Assembly (NCBI GenBank): GCA_011046015.1
Contig: DSBO01000126.1
Span: 1 to 17,961 of the forward strand
Direction of reading: 5' to 3'
DNA length: 17,961 nt
From: Thioalkalivibrio sp.
GTDB lineage: Bacteria > Pseudomonadota > Gammaproteobacteria > SpSt-1174
The notes under the pieces are model-generated. The model was not told the origin of the DNA and did no database searches. It saw only the letters and a program-made list of their open reading frames with translations. A program made the position numbers and the translations under genes. The stretch's first letter is position 1; each line of letters begins with the position of its first letter. This document shows positions 7,223 to 15,424 of this stretch, piece after piece.

Positions 7223-8321
7223 CGCGCAGCGCTGGGTGATCAAGATCGGCAGCTCGCTGATCACCAACGATGGCCGCGGGCTGGACCATGCCGCCATCGC
7301 CACCTGGGCCGAGCAGATCGCGCGCCTGCGCGAGGCTGGCAAGCAGATCGTGCTGGTCTCCTCCGGCGCCGTGGCCGAGGGCATGAGCCGCATGGGCTGG
7401 AAGCGCCGCCCCCATGCGCTGCACGAGCTGCAGGCCGCCGCGGCCATCGGCCAGATGGGCCTGGTGCAGGCCTACGAACACCACTTCAAGGGCCACGGCC
7501 TGCACGCCGCCCAGGTGCTGCTCACCCACGAGGACCTGGCGGACCGGCGCCGCTACCTCAACGCCCGCAGCACCCTGCAGACCCTGCTGGGGCTGGGCGT
7601 GATCCCGGTGGTGAACGAGAACGATACGGTGGCCACCGACGAGATCCGCTTCGGTGACAATGACACGCTGGGCGCGCTGGTGGCCAACCTGGTGGTGGCC
7701 GACGTGCTGGTGATCCTCACCGACCAGCAGGGCGTCTACGACCGCGATCCGCGCCAGCACAGCGATGCCGAACTCATCCACGAGGCCGCCGCGGAAGACC
7801 CGCGCCTGCTGGAGGTGGCCGGCCCCTCCGGTACGCTGATCGGCAGCGGCGGCATGACCACCAAGATCACCGCCGCCCGCCGCGCCGCCCGCTCGGGCGC
7901 CGCTACCCTCATCGCCTCCGGCCGCGAGCCCGGCGTGCTCATGCGCCTGGCCGAGGGCGAACGCCTGGGCACCCTGCTCACCCCCGGCCAGGAGCCCCTG
8001 GCCGCCCGCAAGCAGTGGCTCGCCAGCCACATGCGCGCCAAGGGGCGCCTGCAGCTCGACGCGGGGGCCAGCCGCGTCATCCGCGAGTCGGGCCGCTCCC
8101 TGCTGCCCGTGGGCGTGAAGTCCGTGGACGGGCAGTTCGCCCGCGGAGACGTCGTCGGCCTGATCGACGACCAGGGCCACGAGATCGCGCGTGGCCTGGT
8201 GAACTACTCGGCCGACGAGGCCCGCAAGATCATCGGCAGACCCAGCGAGGCCATCGAGGTGCTACTGGGCTACGTGGACGAACCGGAACTGGTGCACCGG
8301 GACAACCTGGTGCTGGTGTAG
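7194..8321 (+). CDS. proB: Glutamate 5-kinase with PUA domain
   Basis: This cytosolic enzyme phosphorylates L-glutamate to gamma-glutamyl phosphate, the committed and usually proline-inhibited step of proline synthesis. At 375 residues (E. coli 367) it has an amino-acid-kinase domain (about 12-262) and a C-terminal PUA domain (about 284-360). In the kinase domain VIKIGSS, VLVSSGAV, NEND (141-144) and GSGGMTTK (217-224) are conserved. The ATG lies inside obgE, with AAGG about 4 nt upstream, so translation is probably coupled to obgE. proA is not adjacent in this window. Confidence 0.97.
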   Translation: MTKNRTTLGSAQRWVIKIGSSLITNDGRGLDHAAIATWAEQIARLREAGKQIVLVSSGAVAEGMSRMGWKRRPHALHELQAAAAIGQMGLVQAYEHHFKGHGLHAAQVLLTHEDLADRRRYLNARSTLQTLLGLGVIPVVNENDTVATDEIRFGDNDTLGALVANLVVADVLVILTDQQGVYDRDPRQHSDAELIHEAAAEDPRLLEVAGPSGTLIGSGGMTTKITAARRAARSGAATLIASGREPGVLMRLAEGERLGTLLTPGQEPLAARKQWLASHMRAKGRLQLDAGASRVIRESGRSLLPVGVKSVDGQFARGDVVGLIDDQGHEIARGLVNYSADEARKIIGRPSEAIEVLLGYVDEPELVHRDNLVLV

Positions 8322-8324
8322 GGG

Positions 8325-8345
8325 GATGAGGGATGAGGTGTGAGG
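8325..8345. repeat. Short GATGAGG heptad repeat
   Basis: Three tandem 7-nt units (GATGAGG, GATGAGG, TGTGAGG) follow the proB stop by 3 nt. A GCGTC/GACGC dyad lies about 10 nt further on. The remainder of the proB-rpsT gap is the shared terminator. The tract may be a fragment of a dispersed intergenic heptad repeat, which cannot be tested from one locus. Confidence 0.5.
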
Positions 8346-8386
8346 TGGATTTTGCGTCTAACGCCTGACGCCCCCCTCGCGCGCAC

Positions 8387-8415
8387 AAAAAAGCCGGCCC
8401 TGGGCCGGCTTTTTT
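8387..8415. terminator. Bidirectional terminator between proB and rpsT
   Basis: An A6 run, a GC stem (GCCGGCC / GGCCGGC) with a CTG loop, and a T6 run form a symmetric hairpin. It therefore has a U-run in both transcripts. It lies between the convergent proB and rpsT genes, 20 nt from the rpsT stop, and should stop both. Confidence 0.92.
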
Positions 8416-8435
8416 CGCGCGCTGCAGACGGGGAC

Positions 8436-8699
8436 TCAGTCCATCGCCTTGATGGCAGCGTTCATGCGGCTCTTGTGACGCGCGGCCTTGTTCTTGTGCA
8501 TCAGGCCCTTGGTCACGCCGGCATCCATCATCGGCACGGCTTCCTTGTAGGCGGCCTGCGCGTTGGTCTTGTCACCCGCGGCAATCGCGTTGACGACCTT
8601 CTTCATGTAGGTGCGCATGCGCGAGCGCAGGGCCACGTTGTGTTCGCGACGCTTTTCGGCCTGACGGGCGCGCTTGCGGGCGGAAGCTGAATTGGCCAA
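8436..8699 (-). CDS. rpsT: 30S ribosomal protein S20, TTG start
   Basis: This S20 binds 16S rRNA in the small-subunit body. The sequence ANSASARKRARQAEKRREHN, MRTYMKKVVNAI and HKNKAARHKSRMNAAIKAMD is typical, rich in Lys and Arg. No ATG or GTG fits the family N-terminus. The TTG at 8699 gives exactly 87 residues including Met, the same as E. coli, and is preceded by AGGAG at good spacing. E. coli rpsT also starts at UUG, which is known to take part in S20 autoregulation; conservation of that control here is inferred. It has its own promoter upstream and diverges from murJ. Confidence 0.97.
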   Translation of the reverse strand: MANSASARKRARQAEKRREHNVALRSRMRTYMKKVVNAIAAGDKTNAQAAYKEAVPMMDAGVTKGLMHKNKAARHKSRMNAAIKAMD

Positions 8700-8742
8700 G
8701 GTACTCTCCTGAAAAATTCGGTGTAAAGCCTGAAGGCCGCGT

Positions 8743-8771
8743 AGTCTGCCCGTTTCGACCACGGATGTCAA
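8743..8771 (-). promoter_or_regulatory. Promoter of rpsT
   Basis: On the minus strand a perfect -35 TTGACA (8766-8771) is followed after 17 nt by CAGACT (8743-8748), a -10 with only three of six matches. Transcription would begin near 8735, about 35 nt before the rpsT TTG. The good -35 and position support it; the weak -10 lowers confidence. Confidence 0.6.
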
Positions 8772-8864
8772 CGCCCGGTCGACTACCGACACGCGGCTTT
8801 GCGGGGCGCCCCGGATTCCGGTAAAACCCCCCTGAACCGGCCATATTATGCCACGGAGACCACC

Positions 8865-10427
8865 CTGAGCAGCAAACTCTTCCGTTCCGGCGCGATCGTG
8901 AGCGCCATGACCCTGATCTCGCGCCTGTTCGGCTACCTGCGCGATGCGGTGATCGCGGTCATCTTCGGCGCCTCGGGGGCCACGGACGCCTTCGTCGTGG
9001 CCTTTCGCATCCCCAACCTGCTGCGGCGCCTGTTCGCCGAAGGCGCCTTCTCGCTCGCCTTCGTGCCCGTGCTCTCCGAATACAAGGAGCGCCGTAGCCG
9101 GGAGGACATGCAGGCGCTGATCGACCATGTCGCCGGGGCCCTGACGCTGATCCTGTTCCTGGTCACGGCCGTGGGCATCCTGGCCGCCCCCTGGATCATC
9201 AACGTCTTCGCCGCGGGCTTTCACTTCGAGGACAAGCCCGAACAGCATGCGCTGGCCACCGAGATGCTGCGCATCACCTTCCCCTACATCCTCTTCATCT
9301 CGCTGACAGCCTTTGCCGGCGGGATACTCAACAGCTTCGGTCGCTTCGCCATACCAGCCTTTACGCCGGTATTCCTCAACCTGGCACTGATCGCCTGTGC
9401 CCTGTGGCTGGCCCCGCTCATGGCCGACCCCATCACGGCGCTGGCCTGGGGGGTGTTCATCGCGGGGGTGCTGCAACTGGCCTTCCAGCTCCCGTTCCTC
9501 TGGCGCCTGGGGCTGGCCCCCCGCCCGCGGGTCGACTTCCGTTTCGAGGGGGTGCGGCGCATCCTCCGGCTGATGCTGCCCACCCTGTTTGGCTCCTCGG
9601 TGGCGCAGGTGAATCTGCTCATCAATACCACCATCGCCTCGTTCTTCGTCACCGGCAGCCTCACCTGGCTGTACCTGTCGGACCGCTTCGTGGAGCTGCC
9701 CCTGGCCCTGATCGGCGTGGCCATCGGCACCGTGATCCTGCCCAGGCTCTCCCAGCAGCACGCGGCGGAGAGCGCGGACGGCTTCAACGGCACCCTGGAC
9801 TGGGCCCTGCGCCTGGGCGTGCTGGTCTGCATCCCGGCCATGGCGGGCCTGATCGTGCTGGCCGCCCCCATCCTGTTCACACTCATCCAGTATGGCCAGT
9901 TCACGCGCCTGGATGTGGACATGGCGGCGCTCAGCCTCATGACCTACGCCGCCGGCCTGCCGGCGTTCATCCTGGTCAAGCTCCTGGCGCCCGGCTTTTA
10001 TTCGCGCCAGGACACGGCCACGCCGGTGAAGATCGGCATCACGGCGATGTTCGCCAACATGGCCTTCAATGCCCTGATCCTCACGCCCTGGCTGCTCACG
10101 GACACGCCGGCGCCGCACGCCGGCCTGGCCCTGGCGACGGCCCTGGCGGGCTTCGTCAACGCCGGGCTGCTGTACGTCAATCTGCGCCGGCACGGCATCT
10201 ACCGGCCGCGGCCCGGCTGGCTCGCCACCTGGTCGCGCACGCTGGCCGCCACGGCGGCGATGGCGGCGGTACTGCTCGCGCTCAACCCGGCAGCCGACCA
10301 GTGGGAGCACATGGGCGGGGCCTTGCGCGCGGCCTGGCTCGCCGGCCTGATCGCCGCCGGTGCGCTCAGCTACGCCGCGGTGCTGGTGGCACTCGGCCTG
10401 CGCCCGGCGGACCTGACCCGCGACTGA
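8865..10427 (+). CDS. murJ: Lipid II flippase MurJ, probable CTG start
   Basis: This MATE/MOP-superfamily protein with about 14 membrane segments moves lipid II across the inner membrane for peptidoglycan synthesis. Residues important in E. coli MurJ are present at equivalent sites: Arg20, Arg26, Asp41, Arg54 and Glu59. LRRLFAEGAFSLAFVPVLSEY and KLLAPGFYSRQDTATPVKI are family signatures. No ATG, GTG or TTG fits the family start. The CTG at 8865 gives 520 residues (E. coli 511) starting SSKLFRSGAIVSAMTLISRLFG, and GGAG lies 6 nt before it. The alternatives are a TTG at 8799 without a Shine-Dalgarno, adding 22 non-conserved residues, or a GTG at 8898 that would remove the conserved N-terminus. 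A TATTAT at 8844-8849 could be a -10 but is too close to be convincing. Confidence 0.95.
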   Translation: MSSKLFRSGAIVSAMTLISRLFGYLRDAVIAVIFGASGATDAFVVAFRIPNLLRRLFAEGAFSLAFVPVLSEYKERRSREDMQALIDHVAGALTLILFLVTAVGILAAPWIINVFAAGFHFEDKPEQHALATEMLRITFPYILFISLTAFAGGILNSFGRFAIPAFTPVFLNLALIACALWLAPLMADPITALAWGVFIAGVLQLAFQLPFLWRLGLAPRPRVDFRFEGVRRILRLMLPTLFGSSVAQVNLLINTTIASFFVTGSLTWLYLSDRFVELPLALIGVAIGTVILPRLSQQHAAESADGFNGTLDWALRLGVLVCIPAMAGLIVLAAPILFTLIQYGQFTRLDVDMAALSLMTYAAGLPAFILVKLLAPGFYSRQDTATPVKIGITAMFANMAFNALILTPWLLTDTPAPHAGLALATALAGFVNAGLLYVNLRRHGIYRPRPGWLATWSRTLAATAAMAAVLLALNPAADQWEHMGGALRAAWLAGLIAAGALSYAAVLVALGLRPADLTRD

Positions 10428-10442
10428 CGGCGCAAAGCCACG

Positions 10443-10448
10443 TATAAT
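10443..10448 (+). promoter_or_regulatory. Possible -10 element for ribF operon
   Basis: A perfect TATAAT lies in the 68-bp gap between murJ and ribF, about 48 nt before the ribF ATG. No good -35 hexamer is seen at 16-18 nt upstream. It could provide transcription of ribF-ileS-lspA independent of murJ. Confidence 0.4.
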
Positions 10449-10495
10449 CGGCCTTTTTCCGCGCTGGCCACTGGCCGCGCCCAGCCTGACTGCCC

Positions 10496-11440
10496 ATGGA
10501 ACTGATACGCGGCCTGCACAATCTGCGCGAGCGTCATCGCGGTTGCGTCGCCACCATCGGCAACTTCGACGGCGTGCACCTCGGCCACCAGGCCGTGCTC
10601 GGACAACTGGCGGAAAAGGCCGACGCGCTCGGCCTGCCGTCCACGGTGATCACCTTCGAGCCGCTACCGCACGAGTATTTCCTGGGCGATCAGGCCCCGG
10701 CGCGGCTGACGCGGTTTCGCGAAAAGGTGCAGGCGCTGCGGCGTTTCTCGGTAGACCGGCTGATGTGCCTGCGCTTTGACGCCGCCCTCGCCGCGATGCC
10801 GGCGCAGGACTTCATCGAGCGGGTGCTGGTCGACGGCCTGGGCGTGAAGTACCTGGTGGTGGGCGACGATTTCCGCTTCGGCCAGGGCCGCGCGGGCGAC
10901 TTCGCCATGCTCCAGGCCGCTGGACAGGCGCGCGGCTTTCAGGTGGTGAACATGCACACCTTCCGCATCGGCGCGGCGCGGGTGAGCAGCACGCGCATCC
11001 GCGAGGCCCTGGAGGCGGGCGACATGGCCGCGGCCGAGCAGCTGCTCGGCCGCCCCTTCCGCCTCTGCGGGCGGGTGGCGCACGGCGACAAGCGCGGTCG
11101 CAGCATCGGCTTTCCGACCGCGAACCTGAAGCTCGAGCGCCAGATCTCGCCGGTGCGCGGCGTGTTCGCGGTGGAGCTGTTCGGTGTGGCGGGCGAGCCG
11201 CTGCCCGGCGTGGCCAACGTGGGCCGGCGGCCGACCGTGGAGGGGGTGGAGAACCGCCTGGAGGTGCACCTGCTGGATTTCGACGGCGACCTCTACGGCC
11301 GCCACGTGCAGGTCGACCTGTTACACCGGCTGCGCGACGAACAGCGCTTCGCGTCGCTGGACGCCCTGATCGAACAGATCGGCCGCGACGCCGAGGCCGC
11401 GCGCGCCTTTTTCGCCAACAAGTATTCCGACCAGGCCTAA
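10496..11440 (+). CDS. ribF: Bifunctional riboflavin kinase/FAD synthetase
   Basis: This enzyme phosphorylates riboflavin to FMN and then adenylylates FMN to FAD. Of its 314 residues (E. coli 313), the N-terminal nucleotidyltransferase domain has GNFDGVHLGH at 22-31 and VSSTRIREAL from 163. The C-terminal flavokinase domain has GFPTANL (205-211), NVGRRPT (241-247) and the probable catalytic Glu256 in NRLEVHLLDFDGDLYG. The ATG at 10496 fits the family start, though no strong Shine-Dalgarno is visible. It is followed by ileS, an arrangement widely conserved in Proteobacteria. Confidence 0.97.
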   Translation: MELIRGLHNLRERHRGCVATIGNFDGVHLGHQAVLGQLAEKADALGLPSTVITFEPLPHEYFLGDQAPARLTRFREKVQALRRFSVDRLMCLRFDAALAAMPAQDFIERVLVDGLGVKYLVVGDDFRFGQGRAGDFAMLQAAGQARGFQVVNMHTFRIGAARVSSTRIREALEAGDMAAAEQLLGRPFRLCGRVAHGDKRGRSIGFPTANLKLERQISPVRGVFAVELFGVAGEPLPGVANVGRRPTVEGVENRLEVHLLDFDGDLYGRHVQVDLLHRLRDEQRFASLDALIEQIGRDAEAARAFFANKYSDQA

Positions 11441-11461
11441 CGCTTAAAAACGGGATTTGAT

Positions 11462-14287
11462 GTGACCGACTACAAGCACACGCTCAACCTGCCCGACACC
11501 GAATTTCCCATGCGCGGCAACCTGGCCAAGCGCGAGCCCGACATGCTCGCGGCCTGGGATGAGGCGAAACGCTACCAGCAGATCCGCGAGATCAGCGCCG
11601 GGCGGCCGAAGTTCATCCTGCACGACGGCCCGCCCTACGCCAATGGCGACATCCACATCGGCCACGCGGTGAACAAGGTCCTGAAGGACATCATCGTCAA
11701 GAGCAAGACGCTGGCCGGCTTCGACGCCCCCTACGTGCCGGGCTGGGACTGCCACGGCCTGCCCATCGAGCTGCAGGTGGAGAAGGGCATCGGCAAGGCC
11801 GGCGTCAAGGTCGACGCGAAGGCCTTCCGCGACAACTGCCGTGCCTATGCCGCCGAGCAGGTGGCCGGCCAGAAGCGCGACTTTCGCCGGCTGGGTGTGC
11901 TGGGCGACTGGGAGCGCCCGTACCTCACCATGGACTACGCCTTCGAGGCGAACATCATCCGCACCCTGGGGCGCATCATCGACAACGGCCACCTGCACAA
12001 GGGCGAGAAGCCCGTGCACTGGTGCGTGGACTGCGGTTCGGCCCTGGCCGAGGCGGAAGTGGAGTACGAGGACAAGACCTCCTTCCAGATCGACGTGCGC
12101 TTCGAGGCCGTCGATCCCGATGCCATTGCTGCCCGCTTCCAGGATGCGAAGGGCACGGGCCCGGTCTCCATCGTCATCTGGACCACCACCCCCTGGACCC
12201 TGCCGGCCAACCAGGCCGTGGCCCTGCATCCGGAACTCGAGTACCTGCTGCTGCAGGCCGGTGACGAGCGCCTGGTGCTGGCCGCCGAACTGAAGGATGC
12301 CGCGCTCGCGCGCTTCGGCCTCGAAGTGGACGTCACCGAGCTCGGCCGCTGCCGCGGCGCGGACCTCGAACACCTGCCGCTCAAGCACCCCTTCTACGAC
12401 CGCCAGGTGCCGGTGATCCTCGGCGAGCACGTCACCACCGAGAGTGGTACCGGCGCCGTGCACACTGCGCCCGGCCACGGCCAGGACGACTACATCGTCG
12501 GCCGCCGCTACGGCCTGCCGGTGGAGAACCCGGTGGGCGGCGACGGCTGCTTCCTGCCGGACACGCCGCTGTTTGCCGGCGAATCGGTGCACAAGGTCAA
12601 CGGGCATGTCATCGAGGTGCTGCGCGAACACGGCACGCTGGTGGCCGACGGCAAGCTGCGCCACAGCTACCCGCACTGCTGGCGCCACAAGACCCCGATC
12701 ATCTTCCGCGCCACGCCGCAGTGGTTCATCAGCATGAACCAGAACGGCCTGCGCGACGGCGCCGTCGAGGCCATCGGCAACGTCGCGTGGATGCCGGACT
12801 GGGGCCAGGCCCGCATCCGCGGCATGGTGGAGAACCGTCCCGACTGGTGCATCTCGCGTCAGCGCACCTGGGGCGTGCCCATCGCCCTGTTCGTGCACAG
12901 GCAGACGGGCGAGCTGCACCCCAACACCCACGAACTCATCGAGGAAGTCGCCCGTCGCGTGGAGACGGCCGGCATCGACGCCTGGTTCGCGCTGGAGCCC
13001 GAGGAGCTGCTCGGCGCCGAGGCCGGCGACTACGACAAGGTCACCGACACCCTGGACGTGTGGTTCGACTCCGGCGTGACACACGCCTGCGTGCTCGACC
13101 CGCGCGAGGAGCTGCAAAGCCCCGCCGACCTGTACCTGGAAGGCTCCGACCAGCACCGCGGCTGGTTCCAGTCCTCCCTGCTCACCTCGGTGGCCGTGCA
13201 CGGCCGTGCGCCCTACCGGCAGGTGCTCACCCACGGCTTCACGGTGGACGCCAAGGGCCAGAAGATGTCCAAGTCAAAGGGCAACGTGGTGGCCCCGCAG
13301 AAGGTGGTCAACAGCCTGGGCGCCGACATCCTGCGCCTGTGGGTGTCGAGCTGTGACTACTCGCGCGAGATGACCGTCTCCGACGAGATCCTCAAGCGCA
13401 CCGCCGACGCCTACCGCCGCATCCGCAATACCGCGCGCTTCCTGCTGGCCAACCTCAACGGCTTCGAGCCGTCCGAACACATGGTGGCACCCGAGGACAT
13501 GCTGGCGCTGGATCGCTGGGCAGTGGATCAGGCCCATCGGCTGCAGGCGACGCTCGCCCGCGCCTACGAGGAATACGCCTTCCACACGATCTACCAGGAG
13601 ATCCACAACTTCTGCTCGGTGGAACTCGGCAGCTTCTACCTCGACATCATCAAGGACCGCCAGTACACCACGCAAAAGGACAGCATTGCGCGGCGTTCGG
13701 CGCAGACCGCGATGTACCACGTGATCGAGGCGCTCACCCGCTGGATCGCCCCGGTGCTGAGCTTCACCGCCGAGGAGATCTGGCCACTGATCCCGGGCGA
13801 GCACGGCGAGTCCGTGTTCTTCGAGACCTGGTATGACGGCCTGTTCGCTCTGGACGCCGATGAGCCCATGAACGCCGACTACTGGGCGCAGGTGATCGAA
13901 CTGCGCGAGGGCATCAACCGGGAGCTGGAGCGGGTGCGCGCCGACGGTGGCATCGGCTCGGCCCTCGAGGCAGAGATCGACCTCTATGTCGACGATGACG
14001 CAACCATCGCGGGCCTGCTGGCGATGCTCGAAGATGAACTGCGCTTCGTGTTCATCACCTCCTACGCCCGCCGCCACGCGGCTGCCGAACGCCCGGTGGA
14101 CGCCGTGGGGGTGAAGCTCAGGAACGGCGAGACCGTATGGGTGACGGTGGCCAAGAGCGCGCACGCCAAGTGCAGCCGCTGCTGGCACCACCGCGAGGAC
14201 GTGGGCGCGAACGCCGAACACCCCGAGCTCTGCGGCCGCTGTGTGAGCAACGTCGCCGGCGGCGGCGAACAGCGCAGCTTCGCCTGA
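11462..14287 (+). CDS. ileS: Isoleucyl-tRNA synthetase
   Basis: This class I synthetase charges tRNA-Ile and edits Val. At 941 residues it is close to E. coli IleS (938). The HIGH motif is at 65-68 and KMSKS at 601-605. The CP1 editing domain lies between them, with TTTPWTLPANQA and ESGTGAVHTAPGHGQDD. The C-terminal zinc finger has Cys904, Cys907, Cys924 and Cys927. This is the usual bacterial (eubacterial type, mupirocin-sensitive class) architecture. The start is GTG at 11462; an ATG overlapping it by one base is followed at once by TGA. A GGGA lies a few bases upstream. It lies 21 bp after ribF and 7 bp before lspA, so it is in an operon. Confidence 0.98.
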   Translation: MTDYKHTLNLPDTEFPMRGNLAKREPDMLAAWDEAKRYQQIREISAGRPKFILHDGPPYANGDIHIGHAVNKVLKDIIVKSKTLAGFDAPYVPGWDCHGLPIELQVEKGIGKAGVKVDAKAFRDNCRAYAAEQVAGQKRDFRRLGVLGDWERPYLTMDYAFEANIIRTLGRIIDNGHLHKGEKPVHWCVDCGSALAEAEVEYEDKTSFQIDVRFEAVDPDAIAARFQDAKGTGPVSIVIWTTTPWTLPANQAVALHPELEYLLLQAGDERLVLAAELKDAALARFGLEVDVTELGRCRGADLEHLPLKHPFYDRQVPVILGEHVTTESGTGAVHTAPGHGQDDYIVGRRYGLPVENPVGGDGCFLPDTPLFAGESVHKVNGHVIEVLREHGTLVADGKLRHSYPHCWRHKTPIIFRATPQWFISMNQNGLRDGAVEAIGNVAWMPDWGQARIRGMVENRPDWCISRQRTWGVPIALFVHRQTGELHPNTHELIEEVARRVETAGIDAWFALEPEELLGAEAGDYDKVTDTLDVWFDSGVTHACVLDPREELQSPADLYLEGSDQHRGWFQSSLLTSVAVHGRAPYRQVLTHGFTVDAKGQKMSKSKGNVVAPQKVVNSLGADILRLWVSSCDYSREMTVSDEILKRTADAYRRIRNTARFLLANLNGFEPSEHMVAPEDMLALDRWAVDQAHRLQATLARAYEEYAFHTIYQEIHNFCSVELGSFYLDIIKDRQYTTQKDSIARRSAQTAMYHVIEALTRWIAPVLSFTAEEIWPLIPGEHGESVFFETWYDGLFALDADEPMNADYWAQVIELREGINRELERVRADGGIGSALEAEIDLYVDDDATIAGLLAMLEDELRFVFITSYARRHAAAERPVDAVGVKLRNGETVWVTVAKSAHAKCSRCWHHREDVGANAEHPELCGRCVSNVAGGGEQRSFA

Positions 14288-14294
14288 GGGACCG

Positions 14295-14768
14295 ATGATG
14301 CTTCGCTGGCTCTGGCTGTCGGTAGCGGTGATCGTGGTCGACCAGTCGACCAAGCTCTATGCCGAAAACGCACTCACACAGTACGCACCCAAGTCGGTGC
14401 TGCCGTTCTTCAATTTCAGCCTCGCCTACAACGAGGGCGCGGCCTTCAGCTTCCTGGCGGATGCCGGCGGCTGGCAGCGCTGGTTCTTCGTCGCGCTGGC
14501 CCTGGGGATCGGCGCGCTCATCGTCCACTGGCTGTGGCGCCTGCCGCGGGACGAGAAGATGGTCGCGGCAGGACTGTCGCTGATCCTCGGCGGGGCGATC
14601 GGCAACCTGATCGACCGGCTGTGGCACGGTCACGTCATCGACTTCATCGACCTCTACTACGGCCGCTACCACTGGCCGGCCTTCAACATCGCCGACTCGG
14701 CCATCACCATCGGCGCTGGCCTGCTCATCGCCCAGGCGCTGTTCTTCTCGCGAGAAAGGCGCGACTGA
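14295..14768 (+). CDS. lspA: Lipoprotein signal peptidase (signal peptidase II)
   Basis: This inner-membrane aspartyl protease removes the signal peptide of diacylglyceryl-modified prolipoproteins. The 157-residue protein has four hydrophobic segments. The catalytic aspartates are Asp116 in GHVIDFIDLYYG and Asp134 in WPAFNIADSAI. NEGAAFSFLA and GGAIGNLIDRL are conserved. GAGGG precedes the ATG. A second ATG directly follows the first, so the start could be 14298. The lipoprotein at the left edge of the window would be one of its substrates. Confidence 0.97.
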   Translation: MMLRWLWLSVAVIVVDQSTKLYAENALTQYAPKSVLPFFNFSLAYNEGAAFSFLADAGGWQRWFFVALALGIGALIVHWLWRLPRDEKMVAAGLSLILGGAIGNLIDRLWHGHVIDFIDLYYGRYHWPAFNIADSAITIGAGLLIAQALFFSRERRD

Positions 14769-14884
14769 ACCCGTAGCCGGCCTTGTACGCAGGCTGCAGT
14801 CGCGGCTGAGGGCGGCGGGTCGCACGGCCCGGTCCACGGCGCCCGCAGGATGACCCCAGCGGGCGCATCCCGCCCGGCCAGCGC

Positions 14885-15424
14885 GTGGTCGAGCGCTTCC
14901 CGGTACTGGACCTCGGGCACCGGCCCAAGATCAGTCCGGCCGGCTGGCGGCTCACGCTCAAGGGCGCGGTGGAACGTCCGCAACGCATCGACCGGACGCA
15001 GCTCAACACGCTGCCCATGGTGGACATCACCTGCGACATCCACTGCGTCACCCGCTGGACGCGGCTCGACGTGCCCTGGCGGGGCGTGCGCCTGCGCGAC
15101 GTGCTGGCCCTGGCCGGGCCGAGACCGGAGGCCCGCCACGCCCTGCTGCACGGCATGGACGGCTACAGCGCCAACCTGCCGCTGGAGCTGCTGATGGCGG
15201 ACGATACCCTGCTCGCCATCGCCGCGGACGGCAAACCGCTCGGCACCGAGCACGGCGGCCCGGTGCGCGCCCTGGTGCCGAGCCGCTATTTCTGGAAGAG
15301 TAGCAAGTGGCTGGTCGCGATCAGCCTGCATGCAGATGACGAGCCCGGGTTCTGGGAGACCCGCGGCTATCACAACGAAGGTGACCCCTTCAGGGAACAG
15401 CGCTATGCCGGATCCAAGACCTGA
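14885..15424 (+). CDS. Sulfite-oxidase-like molybdopterin oxidoreductase, uncertain start
   Basis: This is a small cytosolic (no signal peptide) member of the oxidoreductase molybdopterin-binding family. Signatures include DIHCVTRWTRLDVPWRGV with the probable Mo-ligand Cys54, GYSANLPLELL, EHGGPVRALVPSRYFWKSSKWL and the C-terminal FWETRGYHNEGDPFREQRY. Family members generally oxidise or reduce small sulfur or sulfoxide-like substrates, but the true substrate here is unknown. From the GTG at 14885 the protein has 179 residues. However, the same frame is open back to 14810 and encodes GRIPPGQRVVERFP across 14861-14902, whose PPGQ is part of the family N-terminus, and no ATG, GTG or TTG lies in it upstream of 14885. 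An ATG at 14850 lies in another frame and would join it if one C were added to the CCCC at 14854-14857. The gene overlaps fkpB by 20 nt and interrupts the usual lspA-fkpB order. Confidence 0.82.
   Translation: MVERFPVLDLGHRPKISPAGWRLTLKGAVERPQRIDRTQLNTLPMVDITCDIHCVTRWTRLDVPWRGVRLRDVLALAGPRPEARHALLHGMDGYSANLPLELLMADDTLLAIAADGKPLGTEHGGPVRALVPSRYFWKSSKWLVAISLHADDEPGFWETRGYHNEGDPFREQRYAGSKT

Noticed and set aside
8700..10310. Minus-strand open frame that extends rpsT far upstream through the murJ region
   Set aside because: Only the last 87 codons are S20. The upstream part is the antisense of murJ; the AGGAG-TTG signal marks the true start.
11444..13234. Long minus-strand open frame opposite ileS
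   Set aside because: Antisense shadow of ileS with the same reversed-codon composition and no recognisable domain; a similar frame at 13274-14353 is rejected for the same reason.
14850..15194. ATG-started plus-strand frame overlapping the oxidoreductase
   Set aside because: Its product has no family-like features, while the neighbouring frame matches the oxidoreductase throughout. Its ATG is kept only as a possible start under the frameshift hypothesis.
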